60,693 bases of DNA from Pseudocoprococcus catus (GCF_019734885.1 NZ_JAAXCM010000033.1:1-60693); one strand, 5' to 3'; counted from the stretch's first letter, positions 16,130 to 26,040 are shown. Translations and numbers: made by a program. Notes: a model not told the origin generated them from the sequence alone.

Positions 16130-17847
16130 TATTGTTCCTCCAGAAGACGTACACGGTCTCCGTCACGCAGTGTTTTGCTGGATGTCAGGACAAACTTCTG
16201 ATCCCAGCTGAAGGTACCATCAATAGCTGCCTGTTCGTTATTTTTGTCAAGGATTTCCACCTGGACTTTGTCAACCGCTGTCTCCGTACCGAGAATCGTA
16301 TCCTTTTCATTAATGACGTAGACATAATACTTGTCTCCATCACTGTGGAGTGCAGTCAAAGGCACACAGGTATCATATTTCTTACTTGCTTTTTCAACCT
16401 TTAAAGTTGCGATCGTACCGATTTTCTTTACCTTTGCAGGAATAGAAACTGTCAGTTCATAAGAATTCTTATCTTCCTGGGAAACATCAATACTTTGAAT
16501 CTTCAGACCTTCAACACTTGTCCCATTGCCGAGATCCAGTGTCACTTTATCATCTTTGGCCAGGAATTTGGCATCTGATTTATCAAGGGTTGCTGTAAAC
16601 TTATAACCGGCACTCTGGTCGGAAATACGAATGGCTGTATCCTCTGTCGTTGCCTCGCCTGTTGTTACATTCACCTTTGTCACAAGTCCGTCCGACGGAG
16701 CCGTCACCTTGCCGCCTGCATCCATGACTTTCTGAAGCTTGTCCACTGCCAGCTGTTTCTCCTGAAGATCATCATTCTCCGTCAGGGCACTGGCAGTATC
16801 CACGCTTTCCGGTGTATTGGCATCCTCAAGTGAACGATCCGCAGACTGGATCGTTGACTTTCTCTGCTTGATTGCTTCATCATAAGCTTCTTCTTTTGAC
16901 TTATAATCATCGTATAATGCTTTCAGCTGTTCATCATAGCTGGCACTACTATTATTATTCTGCTGTTCATTGTAAGCAGATAAAGCATTCTCCGCCTCAG
17001 AAAGGGCATCCTTTGCCTTGTCAACCTTATCATTGGCATTCTTTAACAGTGAGACATTCTCCTGATACGCATTAACTCTCTCGCGGATTTTCTGCTCATC
17101 AGCCAGTGAAAGTTTCACCCCTTTTTCCTTTTCGCTTTTGATTTCGTCTTGAACCTCCGCCTCAATATGCTTCTCTACGCCATCCAGTTCATCAACAGCC
17201 TTATCATAAGCTTCCTGTTTTTCTTCAACTGTCTTCTGAAGAGAATCACTCACGGTTGTGTCTGTATCATCAGAATTGTTGTTATTGTTCTTCTTATAAT
17301 CATTATAAGCTTTCCAGGCTTCACTCATATTGTCTTTCGCTTTTGACACCGCATCATCTGCATCAGAAATTGTCTGATTATAATCCTCGTATGAGCGTTC
17401 CAGACTCCTTGCCTTGTTGTCAGCCTCAATGGCTTTATTTGCTTTCTTATCAGATGCTGTCGCCTGGGCCACCGCCAGATCCTTCTGGGCTTTCAAAAGT
17501 TTTGTCTTCAGGTCATCCAGATCCAGCTGGATCAGGACGTCACCCTTTTTCACCGTTTTGCCCTCTGTTGCTTCAACAGAAGCGATCTTAATATCCGCAC
17601 TTGTTGAAATCGCAATATCCTTATTCGGTGTAATATTGCCGTCGGTCTCAATATTGTGGCTGATAACACCGCCTGTTGCTGCAGATGCTGTCACCTTGGC
17701 AATTGTCAGTGAATCGGCAGCTCTGGACAAAATCGTCAGTAAAAACATCAGGATAAGAAATCCCGCCAGTGCTTTGATTGCTTTCACCTGAAGAGAACTT
17801 TTCTTGTCCTTATCCATTTCAAAATCCATCAGTTGCTTTAATTTCAT
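16129..17847 (-). CDS. RND/HlyD-type adaptor (membrane fusion) protein
   Basis: The 572-residue protein has an N-terminal membrane anchor (about residues 23-45), then a first biotinyl/lipoyl half-motif (GNITPNKDIAISTSADIKI...KKGDVLIQLD). A very long Lys/Asp/Ala-rich coiled-coil hairpin (about 110-370) follows, then the second lipoyl half (GKVTAPSDGLVTKVNV) and a beta-barrel C-terminus. This is the MacA/HlyD adaptor plan. The start at 17847 (MKLKQLMDF) follows GAGAGG. The gene overlaps the end of the MalG-type permease and the start of the MacB-like gene. In a cell without an outer membrane it would span the wall. Its place in a sugar-importer operon is odd. Confidence 0.85.
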   Translation of the reverse strand: MKLKQLMDFEMDKDKKSSLQVKAIKALAGFLILMFLLTILSRAADSLTIAKVTASAATGGVISHNIETDGNITPNKDIAISTSADIKIASVEATEGKTVKKGDVLIQLDLDDLKTKLLKAQKDLAVAQATASDKKANKAIEADNKARSLERSYEDYNQTISDADDAVSKAKDNMSEAWKAYNDYKKNNNNNSDDTDTTVSDSLQKTVEEKQEAYDKAVDELDGVEKHIEAEVQDEIKSEKEKGVKLSLADEQKIRERVNAYQENVSLLKNANDKVDKAKDALSEAENALSAYNEQQNNNSSASYDEQLKALYDDYKSKEEAYDEAIKQRKSTIQSADRSLEDANTPESVDTASALTENDDLQEKQLAVDKLQKVMDAGGKVTAPSDGLVTKVNVTTGEATTEDTAIRISDQSAGYKFTATLDKSDAKFLAKDDKVTLDLGNGTSVEGLKIQSIDVSQEDKNSYELTVSIPAKVKKIGTIATLKVEKASKKYDTCVPLTALHSDGDKYYVYVINEKDTILGTETAVDKVQVEILDKNNEQAAIDGTFSWDQKFVLTSSKTLRDGDRVRLLEEQ

Positions 17848-17869
17848 TGTTCGGTTCCTCTCCCATATG

Positions 17870-18721
17870 TTATTCTTTGACAGCAGAAGCTGCAATGCCC
17901 TGTTCCAGATAATTCTGTCCTGCCATAAAAACAAGCAGTGACGGAATCAGTGTAATGACGGATGCCACAAATGCCAGTCCTGCATTGTCCATACTGATAT
18001 TCGGCAAATACAGTGATAAAGGCCATAAAGTTTTATTTTTCAGGAATGTCAACGGCTGCTCAATGAGATTCCACGCATCCAGAAAACTTAAAACAAGGGC
18101 TGAAACAATACCGGATGATCCAAGGGGCACACCGATATGCAAAAACACCTGAAACTTGTTGGCACCATCCAGCTCCGCCGATTCAATAATTCCCTTCGGA
18201 ATGCTCCTGAAGAAATGATACATGATAAAAACCGGAAATGTAGAAAATGCCGCCGGCAAAATCACCGTCCACTGGGTATCCATCAGATGCATGGCATTGA
18301 GTGTCAGATAATTTGACAGCATCGTCACCTGAAAAGGCATCAGCATCAATATAATGTATAAATTAAACAGAACCTTCTTTCCCGGAATATCCAGTCTGGC
18401 AAATCCCCAGGCTGCCGGAACACCTGTTAATACCTGTCCGATCAAAATAATACCGGTCATCTTCACTGAATTCCAGAACATAACAAAAAACTCAGGCGAA
18501 TCCAGAAGAAGCTGTACATAAGCTTTAAACGTCGGATAGGTTGGAAGCAATGCCCATGAGGCAAAACCATCTGTTTTTCCAAGAACTGCACCGAGATAAT
18601 GATTGAGTTCATCCGGTCCCATCAGTGATCCGACAATCAGGAATACAACAGGGAAACAGATGCCTACTGCAAGCAGCAGCAAAAACAGGAGCAGCAATTT
18701 TTTTAAAATTTTGTGTTTCAT
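17870..18721 (-). CDS. MalG-type carbohydrate ABC transporter permease
   Basis: The 283-residue protein has an N-terminal signal-anchor helix and about five more membrane segments. The binding-protein-dependent permease EAA loop is seen as ESAELDGANKFQVFLHIGVPL near residue 190, the contact site for the ATPase. It pairs with the MalF-type gene 12 bases upstream. Length matches the family. No ATPase gene is in the operon; Firmicutes often share one MsmX-type ATPase among such systems. Confidence 0.9.
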   Translation of the reverse strand: MKHKILKKLLLLFLLLLAVGICFPVVFLIVGSLMGPDELNHYLGAVLGKTDGFASWALLPTYPTFKAYVQLLLDSPEFFVMFWNSVKMTGIILIGQVLTGVPAAWGFARLDIPGKKVLFNLYIILMLMPFQVTMLSNYLTLNAMHLMDTQWTVILPAAFSTFPVFIMYHFFRSIPKGIIESAELDGANKFQVFLHIGVPLGSSGIVSALVLSFLDAWNLIEQPLTFLKNKTLWPLSLYLPNISMDNAGLAFVASVITLIPSLLVFMAGQNYLEQGIAASAVKE

Positions 18722-18733
18722 CTCTCCTGCCTC

Positions 18734-19585
18734 CTAATCTTCCCGGTCCCATGAACGCTGCAGTCCGAGAATCAGCACTAAAATGAGCAGGGCAATCACA
18801 ACAGCAGCAGCTGACATTTTGTCCAGTGACAATTCCCTGAACCAGTTATTAAACAAATGCTGCAGAAGATACATACTCTCATGAGGGTAATCCCCCGCCA
18901 CCAGATAAGCCTCTCTGAATACCTTAAAGGAATTCAGGAATGCCAGAACCGTAATCGTATACATTGTAGACATAAGATTCGGCATAGTAATATATCTGAA
19001 GCACTGAATGTTATTGGCACCATCCGCTCTGGCCGCTTCATATAATGTATCAGGAATTGCCGTCAACCCTGCCATCCATAATACGATATTATAACCGAGA
19101 TTTTTCCAGACATAACTGAATACAAGAATCCAGAAAGCAAAGCCTGTATCCATCCAATCCTGAGACTGCATACCAAACATGTGCAGTAAACCGCTGAAAT
19201 AGCCGTTCTGGTGAAACAGCAAACGCCAGATCAGAACAACAGAAGCAACAGGGATCGCCATAGGCACAAGATAAGCTGATTTCAGGAAATTGGCCCCTCT
19301 AATGCCTGCATTTAAAAATACTGCAATCAAAAGTGAAGATGCCATCAAGATTGGAATACAGATAACCATAAACTTGATGGTATTAAAAAAAGCCAGTCTA
19401 AAAGCAGAATTCTGGAAAATTGTGATGTAATTGGATAAAAAAACAAACTGTGTTCCCGCTACATTGGTAAAGGAACGTCTCAATACATCTATAAAGGGGA
19501 TCAGCACAAAAATGCTGACCCCTGCTAAGCTCGGTATAATGAAAGCAATATCCGTAAGTCTTTTTTTATTCAGGCGAATCTTCAT
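18734..19585 (-). CDS. MalF-type carbohydrate ABC transporter permease
   Basis: The 283-residue protein shows six hydrophobic segments and the EAA loop EAARADGANNIQCFRYITMPNL near residue 195. It begins MKIRLNKKRLTDIAFIIPSLAG, a usual MalF/UgpA-type start for CUT1 systems. It is placed between the solute-binding lipoprotein and the MalG-type gene, spaced 23 and 12 bases. Substrate cannot be told from sequence. Confidence 0.9.
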   Translation of the reverse strand: MKIRLNKKRLTDIAFIIPSLAGVSIFVLIPFIDVLRRSFTNVAGTQFVFLSNYITIFQNSAFRLAFFNTIKFMVICIPILMASSLLIAVFLNAGIRGANFLKSAYLVPMAIPVASVVLIWRLLFHQNGYFSGLLHMFGMQSQDWMDTGFAFWILVFSYVWKNLGYNIVLWMAGLTAIPDTLYEAARADGANNIQCFRYITMPNLMSTMYTITVLAFLNSFKVFREAYLVAGDYPHESMYLLQHLFNNWFRELSLDKMSAAAVVIALLILVLILGLQRSWDRED

Positions 19586-19608
19586 AAGCTTTCATACCTC
19601 TTTCATAT

Positions 19609-22152
19609 TTATTCAGATAAGTAAATATTGATATCCTTGACAACCTGTGCAACATCATCGTCAATGGAGTCATCACCGAGAATAGATCCGATACAATCAG
19701 TGACAATCGTTGTCAAAATTGTATTATCGCCGTAAGCCGGTGTATCCAGTGTATCGATCAGATCCTTCAGCTGTTTGATCTGGTCATCTGTCGGCCAGTA
19801 CATATCAATCGTATATTCCTTGCCATTCTCATCTGAAAATCCCCATGCTCCCTTGGATGCACTTGGATCATAGCCTTCACTTCCTGCATCCGGGTCAACC
19901 AGTGAGTCATCAAAGCTGTTTTTGTTGACTCTGAAACCGCTGTAATTGTCGATGATCTTCTGACCATCTGTACTCAGAGCAAATTCAAAGAATTCTTTGG
20001 CTGTATCCATATTCTTGGATTTTGCATTGATCGCCATCTTCTCAGAAGGGACATAAACGTTCTTAAGTTCACCAGGTAATGCTTTATAAGTCAGATCAGC
20101 GTCTTTCCTCATAACGGAACCAAGCTGCTCAAGGCCATAGGAACCTGCCATATTGCCATAAGCCAGTTTTCTTGAGCCGGAGATAATGCTGACTGCATCA
20201 GATGTCGGATCAAATCCAAAATAACTTGCATCAAGATCTGCATCCTCTCCTATATAATACTGTTTTGTCTCATCCAAACTGGATTTATCATCATCAGACA
20301 ATGTACCATAAGCCGCATCATAAATAGATTTAATATCTTTCAGATAAGATTTCAGGCTGTCCGCGTCAAGTGAACCATCTTCCTTAAACCAGCTGGCTGA
20401 ATTCACAGACATCATATCGCCGATGAGAGAAAGTAAACTGTAGCTGTCTACAAAGTTTTCACCTTTCTTGTGATCTTTTTCGAAATCCTGAGCCAGTGCG
20501 GCAAAATCAGAAAGGCTGTTCAGCTTATCCAGATCATCCTTATAACCGATAACAATCGGTACTGTAAATGTCAGTGGTGTTGCATAGATTTTGCCGTCAT
20601 CTGATTTGTAGGTCTCTGCAATGTTTTTAAAAAGTTTTCCGTCAGAAATCAGCGGATTCATCACATCGCTGACATCTGCAAGAAGGCCTTTCTCAATATA
20701 GGAATTAACCGGAAGACCATCCATGAACAGAATATCCGGTCCTTCACCGGCCATCACCTCTGTATTCAGCGTACGGATCGCATCAGATGTTGTCACGGCA
20801 TCACCGCCGCTGACACCGCTTTCAACATTGACATAAACATCCGGATGTGCTTTCTGGTAAGTAGCAGCTAATGTACGAATTGTATAATCATCTCTTAATG
20901 TATAGATCGTCAATTCTTTGTCCGGGCGCTTCGCCGCATTCTTGTCATACGCATAATTCAAAATAGAAGTTTCAGAAGTATCGCCTGTATAATCATTGAA
21001 TTTAAGAAGGATCTGACCATCTGCCTTCGGCACCATAAATCCAACATTGCCATTTGGTGAAACAAGTGAAGACATATTGCCGTCTACAATCTGTTCAGAA
21101 GTATCATTGTCCAGATTGTATGTAAAAATACCTTCTGTACATGCATAATAGATTGTATTGCCATCCTTGAGATAATCTGCAATCATAACATTGTTCTTCG
21201 TCTGAATAATATTGGCCAATTCTTCGTGTTCTGCTACCTTCTTGTCTGTGGCTGTATCATACTCGATCACCTTCTGATAATCATCAAGCAGTAATTTATC
21301 ACCACACAGGTACATACCGTTGACCCAGTCAAAATCATCATAAGATGAAGCAATCTTGCCATCAGCTGTTGTGATATGATGAACAGCACCATTGTAATCT
21401 GCAACATAGAGATTATCTGCATCCTTTAACTTGAATGTCTGAATACCGTTGTAAGAATCATCATCATTGTTGTCTGAATTCTCACCATCATTGATCACAA
21501 CACCATCATCCTCTGTCTCTGATTCAGCGACTGCTTCATCTGACACAGCTGCCGAGCCATATGCAGTATCTTCTGACATATCATATTCATAATGCTGTGT
21601 CTTCTTAATGCCCGGGATCTCTGCCTTAATCTCCGACAGCTTACCGTCCTTTGTAAGCAGATAATAGCTTTCTGTCGAATCACTGATGCTTACATTATCC
21701 TTGGTACTGGATGTGGTTGAAGTATAGACAAAAGCAATATCTCCATCCGCATCAATAGAGATGTTGCCAAGATAGCCGTAAGTACCATTTCCGTCATCAT
21801 CTGTGTTGGATGAAATTTTCAGCTGATCCAACGCTGAAAGATCCATGCTGCTGTCCGTCCATGTCTTACCGCCATCAGTGGAATCCTTAATTGAAAATCC
21901 TTTGTCTGAGCTGTCACTGATGACTGCCCGAAGAGTTCCGTCTGACAACTGGGCAATAGACTGCACATAACTGGAATCATCGTCACCGGAAGAAAAAGGA
22001 TTTCCCCAGTTTTCTTCTACATAACGGCCCTTGCCGCCTGACGCATCAGCACTGCCTCCGCTGCCATTACTTCCTCCTGAGCAGCCCGCCAGCAGGCCCA
22101 CAGTCATCGCAAGAACAAGACCGATACTAGTCAATTTCTTCATTCTTTTCAT
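19609..22152 (-). CDS. Lipoprotein: beta-propeller-like domain fused to solute-binding protein
   Basis: The 847-residue protein has a lipoprotein signal ending LLAGC (Cys 24). Residues about 45-400 are beta-rich repeats with a sialidase-type Asp-box (STDGGKTW near 91) and further propeller-like strands (YLCGDKLLLDDYQK, TIYYACTEGIFTY). From about 410 to the end it is a family-1 extracellular solute-binding protein (ELTIYTLRDDYTIRTLAATY; GPDILFMDGLPVNSY; MAINAKSKNMDTAKEFFEFAL). Normal binding proteins are about 430 residues, so the N-terminal half is an added module. The start at 22152 follows GGAGG. It heads the transporter cassette. Confidence 0.82.
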   Translation of the reverse strand: MKRMKKLTSIGLVLAMTVGLLAGCSGGSNGSGGSADASGGKGRYVEENWGNPFSSGDDDSSYVQSIAQLSDGTLRAVISDSSDKGFSIKDSTDGGKTWTDSSMDLSALDQLKISSNTDDDGNGTYGYLGNISIDADGDIAFVYTSTTSSTKDNVSISDSTESYYLLTKDGKLSEIKAEIPGIKKTQHYEYDMSEDTAYGSAAVSDEAVAESETEDDGVVINDGENSDNNDDDSYNGIQTFKLKDADNLYVADYNGAVHHITTADGKIASSYDDFDWVNGMYLCGDKLLLDDYQKVIEYDTATDKKVAEHEELANIIQTKNNVMIADYLKDGNTIYYACTEGIFTYNLDNDTSEQIVDGNMSSLVSPNGNVGFMVPKADGQILLKFNDYTGDTSETSILNYAYDKNAAKRPDKELTIYTLRDDYTIRTLAATYQKAHPDVYVNVESGVSGGDAVTTSDAIRTLNTEVMAGEGPDILFMDGLPVNSYIEKGLLADVSDVMNPLISDGKLFKNIAETYKSDDGKIYATPLTFTVPIVIGYKDDLDKLNSLSDFAALAQDFEKDHKKGENFVDSYSLLSLIGDMMSVNSASWFKEDGSLDADSLKSYLKDIKSIYDAAYGTLSDDDKSSLDETKQYYIGEDADLDASYFGFDPTSDAVSIISGSRKLAYGNMAGSYGLEQLGSVMRKDADLTYKALPGELKNVYVPSEKMAINAKSKNMDTAKEFFEFALSTDGQKIIDNYSGFRVNKNSFDDSLVDPDAGSEGYDPSASKGAWGFSDENGKEYTIDMYWPTDDQIKQLKDLIDTLDTPAYGDNTILTTIVTDCIGSILGDDSIDDDVAQVVKDINIYLSE

Positions 22153-22222
22153 AAATGCGCCTCCATTTCCTAATTCAAAATAAAAATTAATCTGATATTG
22201 ATTGAATTCATGATTTATATTT

Positions 22223-22231
22223 ATTATATCA
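22223..22231 (-). promoter_or_regulatory. Extended -10 promoter of the transporter cassette
   Basis: The minus strand has TG-A-TATAAT about 70 bases before the lipoprotein ATG. No good -35 hexamer is 17 bases upstream, so this would depend on the extended -10. It is the only promoter-like element between rng and the cassette. Confidence 0.5.
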
Positions 22232-22298
22232 GAAAAACTGTCCAAAAACAGATGCAATTTCCTTACAATTTGTGCAATTCTTTACGAAAATCTTACGA

Positions 22299-23480
22299 TC
22301 ACAGGCGAACCTGTTCTGCTAAAGACCTGTGAACTTTTTTTCGGGTCATCTCCATCAGATGCAGGGATGTACGATCCACAACCGTTGTCTGTATACTGTC
22401 TCTTGCCGCTTCCTCCCTTAAGATATCCATCAGAGCTTTTAAATGCTCCGGTTCCTTCATATTAATAAAATCTACAATCACAATGCCCGAGATATTTCGA
22501 AGACGTAGCTGACGGCACACCTCTCTGGCAGCTTCTATATTAATTTTGAAAAAATTTTCTTCCATCTTCTGTTTACCGATGGCCTTGCCCGTATTGACAT
22601 CAATAACGGTTAGTGCTTCCGTGGGCTCAATCACAAGATAGGCCCCTGATTTCAGCCAGACACGCTTCTGCAGTGCCCTATCTATCTGAGATTCAATGCC
22701 TTTTAACTTAATGAGCGGATAGGCATCATCTTTATAATATCTGAGAATCTCCGATGACAGCCCCCACCGTTCAAAATTCTCTTTTAACTCTTCATAGATT
22801 TCCGAAAGATCCGTCGTCACCCGGCAGTCACTGCCGTGAGCAAACTTTGTGATCAGCTGTGCATAAGGTGAAGCCCCGGACATAAGCTTCGTAAAACAGG
22901 TTCTGTTCCTTGCGGTTGACATAATTCTATTATAGTCAACTAATAATCTGTCCATTTCTTCTCTGATCACTTCTGATGACTGTCCCCGTGCTTCTGTCCG
23001 GATCATCCAGGCTGCTCCCTCCATTGGTCTGTCAGAGATAATTTCCGTCAAACGGCTTCTCTCCTCTTTATCTTTAATCTTGGAAGACACCTGAATACCT
23101 GCTTTTCCTTTTGTCAATACGGTATATCTTCCCGGAAAGCTTAACCGTCCTGTCAAAAACCATGCCTTTGTCTTGAGATTTTCTTTATCTACCTGAACCA
23201 CAATCTCATCCCCGGCAACAATCTTATCATTTTTCTTCGGATTAACAAAAAAATGTACAGCATTCTCCTTCAGGGGATAGTATCCCATCACCCCCGGTGT
23301 AATCTCCACAAAGGCTGCCTGAATATTCTGTACAATGTGTTTTACTTTCCCTATATAAATATCGCCGACTCTTACACGGCTTTTCTGCGGCTCAAGATTC
23401 AGCTCGCAAAGTATATCTTCTTCATAAAGGGCTGTCAGTACCTTTGACTGCCAGCCCGTAATAACGATTTGTCTCTTCAT
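22299..23480 (-). CDS. rng: Ribonuclease E/G family protein (RNase G-like)
   Basis: The 393-residue protein has an S1-like N-terminal RNA-binding region (VGDIYIGKVKHIVQNIQAAFVEI) and the RNase H-like core with the catalytic aspartates in VIDVNTGKAIG near residue 290 and IVIVDFINM near 333. It lacks the long C-terminal scaffold of RNase E and the CPxC zinc link, so it is a compact RNase G-type endonuclease. It follows the TIGR03936 gene directly (one-base spacing), the standard Clostridial arrangement. In relatives it usually precedes rplU; here the transporter cassette intervenes. Confidence 0.92.
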   Translation of the reverse strand: MKRQIVITGWQSKVLTALYEEDILCELNLEPQKSRVRVGDIYIGKVKHIVQNIQAAFVEITPGVMGYYPLKENAVHFFVNPKKNDKIVAGDEIVVQVDKENLKTKAWFLTGRLSFPGRYTVLTKGKAGIQVSSKIKDKEERSRLTEIISDRPMEGAAWMIRTEARGQSSEVIREEMDRLLVDYNRIMSTARNRTCFTKLMSGASPYAQLITKFAHGSDCRVTTDLSEIYEELKENFERWGLSSEILRYYKDDAYPLIKLKGIESQIDRALQKRVWLKSGAYLVIEPTEALTVIDVNTGKAIGKQKMEENFFKINIEAAREVCRQLRLRNISGIVIVDFINMKEPEHLKALMDILREEAARDSIQTTVVDRTSLHLMEMTRKKVHRSLAEQVRL

Positions 23481-24188
23481 TTATTCTGCAAAATCCTCCA
23501 GAGAAACCAGTTGTCTGCCTGTCTGCTCATTGCCTTTGTCCGCATACATATCACAGCGGGTCACAAGCCACGCATAATCATTCTCTTCAAGAGATTCCAG
23601 ACGGCAAAGCGTCTGCATGACCAGCTCTGGTTTCAGATTCGTCGCACTGCCTGCTGCCACCTGCATAAAGATCTTCCCGTTCTCCTGCACAACCATCTGA
23701 TAGATCAACGGCCGGATATCAATCTCGCGCTCGCTCTTCTTCGTCTTCTTGATCACACGTATCTCCGGACGGGACATAAAGCTTTCAACGGCCGCTCTCA
23801 GCTGCTCCCCATCACAAGGCACCATATCTTCACGAAATCCCACTTCATAATCCGCTGCTGCGATAATAGACATGGCATTCTTCGCCTGATCCGGTAGATG
23901 CCTGATACTGTAAACAACAATTCCCTCCACCATCTGGGCATTCACAGCATCCTTCATGGCTTCCAAATCATCAAAGCTGTTCACTTCCATATCAAGATAT
24001 TCTCCCCGGCTCTCAAGCCCCACACCAAGGGGTGAGGCAAAAGAAAGACATGGGTGAGGATGATATCCCTGGGAATAGGTGATATCTACATTGGCTCTTC
24101 TGAATGCCTTCTGGAAATAGCGCATAATATCCAGATGTCCGATAAACTTCACAATTCCTTCTTTGCCAAAACGCATTCTAAGCTTCAT
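23481..24188 (-). CDS. TIGR03936 family radical-SAM-associated protein (DUF2344)
   Basis: The 235-residue protein begins MKLRMRFGKEGIVKFIGHLD and contains YSQGYHPHPCLSFASPLGVGLES, both diagnostic for the DUF2344 partner of TIGR03960 radical-SAM enzymes. The start at 24188 has AAGGAGG upstream and overlaps the radical-SAM gene by 11 bases. In some species the two are fused. The reaction is not known; location beside RNase G and ribosomal genes suggests a link to RNA or ribosome modification. Confidence 0.93.
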   Translation of the reverse strand: MKLRMRFGKEGIVKFIGHLDIMRYFQKAFRRANVDITYSQGYHPHPCLSFASPLGVGLESRGEYLDMEVNSFDDLEAMKDAVNAQMVEGIVVYSIRHLPDQAKNAMSIIAAADYEVGFREDMVPCDGEQLRAAVESFMSRPEIRVIKKTKKSEREIDIRPLIYQMVVQENGKIFMQVAAGSATNLKPELVMQTLCRLESLEENDYAWLVTRCDMYADKGNEQTGRQLVSLEDFAE

Positions 24189-26040
24189 AGCAGACACCTC
24201 CTTCATAAGCACGGCAGCCGCAGCCTGAACATCCCTGACGACAGTTCGGCGTCACAACTTCTTCATGTGCCCGTTTGTATTCTCTGATCAAAAATTCCTT
24301 TGTCACACCGGCATTGATGAAATCCCATGGCAGGATCTCATCCAGCGAACGTTCACGATGCACGTAAAACGCATAATCCACATGACATTCCTCAAAAGCC
24401 TTCATCCAGCCTTCATAATTAAAAAACTCAGACCAGGAATCAAAGATACAGCCGTTCTTGTAAGCAGCCACAAGTACCTTGCCAAGACGTCTGTCACCTC
24501 TGGCAAAAATACCTTCCAGCTTCGTCAGTTCAAATTCATGCCAGTTATACCGCATACTCTTATGGTTAATCTGTTCCTTCATCTTGGCACTTAAGAACTT
24601 CTGTTTCGCCACAAATTCCTCATCCGTGCACTGACGAACCCACTGGAACGGTGTGAATGGCTTCGGTACGAAGAAAGAAGTACTTGCTACCACATCCACA
24701 CGGCCATTACCCGGGCGTTCGCCCTTCGGAATCTCATAGAACGTCTTGGCAACCTTATTGGCCAGATCTGCAATGCCCGCAATATCTTCCTCGGTCTCTG
24801 TCGGAAGGCCAAGCATAAAATAAAGCTTGACTCTGTTCCATCCGCCGGCAAAAGCGTCTGCTGCGCCCTTTAAGATCACTTCCTCTGTCAAACCTTTATT
24901 GATAACATCCCTCATCCTCTGACTTCCGGCTTCCGGTGCAAAAGTCAGGCTGCTCTTACGTACATCCTGTACCTTGGACATAACATCCAGCGAAAAGGCA
25001 TCAATACGCAAAGACGGCAAAGAAATATTCACCTTTCGGTTCTCACATGTCCGGATCAGATAATCCGTCAGTTCTTCCAGTTCGGAATAATCACTGGAAC
25101 TTAAAGAACTAAGAGAAATCTCATCATGTCCAGTGGAATTGAGCATCTTATCTGCATGTTCCTTCAGATAATCCAGTTTCCTCTCTCTGTTCGGACGGTA
25201 AACCATACCCGCCTGACAGAAACGACATCCTCTGATACAGCCTCTCTGGATCTCCAGAACAACTCTGTCCTGCGTCACCTTAATAAAAGGAACTAAAGGC
25301 TTCTCCGGATAACGGACACTGCTCAGATCCGTAACAACCTGTTTCTCAATCACAGCCGGTGCACAATCTCTGTTCGGTCCAAAGGAAGCGATGGTACCGT
25401 CTTCATTGTAAGCCACATCATAAAAGGCAGGCACATAAAGCCCCGGAATCGCCGCAGCCATCCCCAAAAAATCTTCCCTGCTACCGCCTGCTGCCTTATT
25501 AGCTTTATAGGCATCCATCAGCTGATCATACACCGTCTCGCCCTCTCCGATATAAAAAATATCAAAAAAGTCTGCCAAAGGTTCCGGATTATAGGCACAT
25601 GGACCGCCGCCAATGACAATGGGATCATTCTCGCCGCGCTCTGATGCCAGCATCGGAATGCCGCCAAGATCCAGTACCTGCAAAATATTGGTATAACACA
25701 TTTCATACTGAATCGTAATCCCGAGAAAGTCAAAATCCTTAATCGGATCCTGGGACTCCAGCGCAAAAAGAGGAATCTTCTTCTCGCGCATCACTGCATC
25801 CAGATCCATCCAAGGCGAATACACACGCTCACAGTACACATCCTCACGGGCATTCAATAAATCATACAATATCTGAATACCGAGATGAGACATACCGATT
25901 TCATACACATCCGGAAAACACATGGCAAAGCGGATCTTCCCTTTTGGATCCTTCACCACATGATTTACCTCATTGCCCAGATAACGGGCCGGTTTTTCTA
26001 TTTTTAATAAAATATCATCGCTTAAAGCCAGCTTTTTCAT
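24178..26040 (-). CDS. TIGR03960 family B12-binding-domain radical SAM protein
   Basis: The 620-residue protein has an N-terminal B12-binding-like domain (about residues 30-170, VYEIGMSHLGIQILYDLLN). The radical SAM cluster motif IRGCRFCQAGM (CxxxCxxC region near 270) comes next, then a long TIM-barrel (SLPSLRIDAFSLDV; LTFAPEAGSQRMRDVINKG) and a Cys-rich tail (CRQGCSGCGC) that may bind a second cluster. It begins the operon with TIGR03936 and rng and has its own promoter. Substrate unknown. Confidence 0.93.
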   Translation of the reverse strand: MKKLALSDDILLKIEKPARYLGNEVNHVVKDPKGKIRFAMCFPDVYEIGMSHLGIQILYDLLNAREDVYCERVYSPWMDLDAVMREKKIPLFALESQDPIKDFDFLGITIQYEMCYTNILQVLDLGGIPMLASERGENDPIVIGGGPCAYNPEPLADFFDIFYIGEGETVYDQLMDAYKANKAAGGSREDFLGMAAAIPGLYVPAFYDVAYNEDGTIASFGPNRDCAPAVIEKQVVTDLSSVRYPEKPLVPFIKVTQDRVVLEIQRGCIRGCRFCQAGMVYRPNRERKLDYLKEHADKMLNSTGHDEISLSSLSSSDYSELEELTDYLIRTCENRKVNISLPSLRIDAFSLDVMSKVQDVRKSSLTFAPEAGSQRMRDVINKGLTEEVILKGAADAFAGGWNRVKLYFMLGLPTETEEDIAGIADLANKVAKTFYEIPKGERPGNGRVDVVASTSFFVPKPFTPFQWVRQCTDEEFVAKQKFLSAKMKEQINHKSMRYNWHEFELTKLEGIFARGDRRLGKVLVAAYKNGCIFDSWSEFFNYEGWMKAFEECHVDYAFYVHRERSLDEILPWDFINAGVTKEFLIREYKRAHEEVVTPNCRQGCSGCGCRAYEGGVCYEA

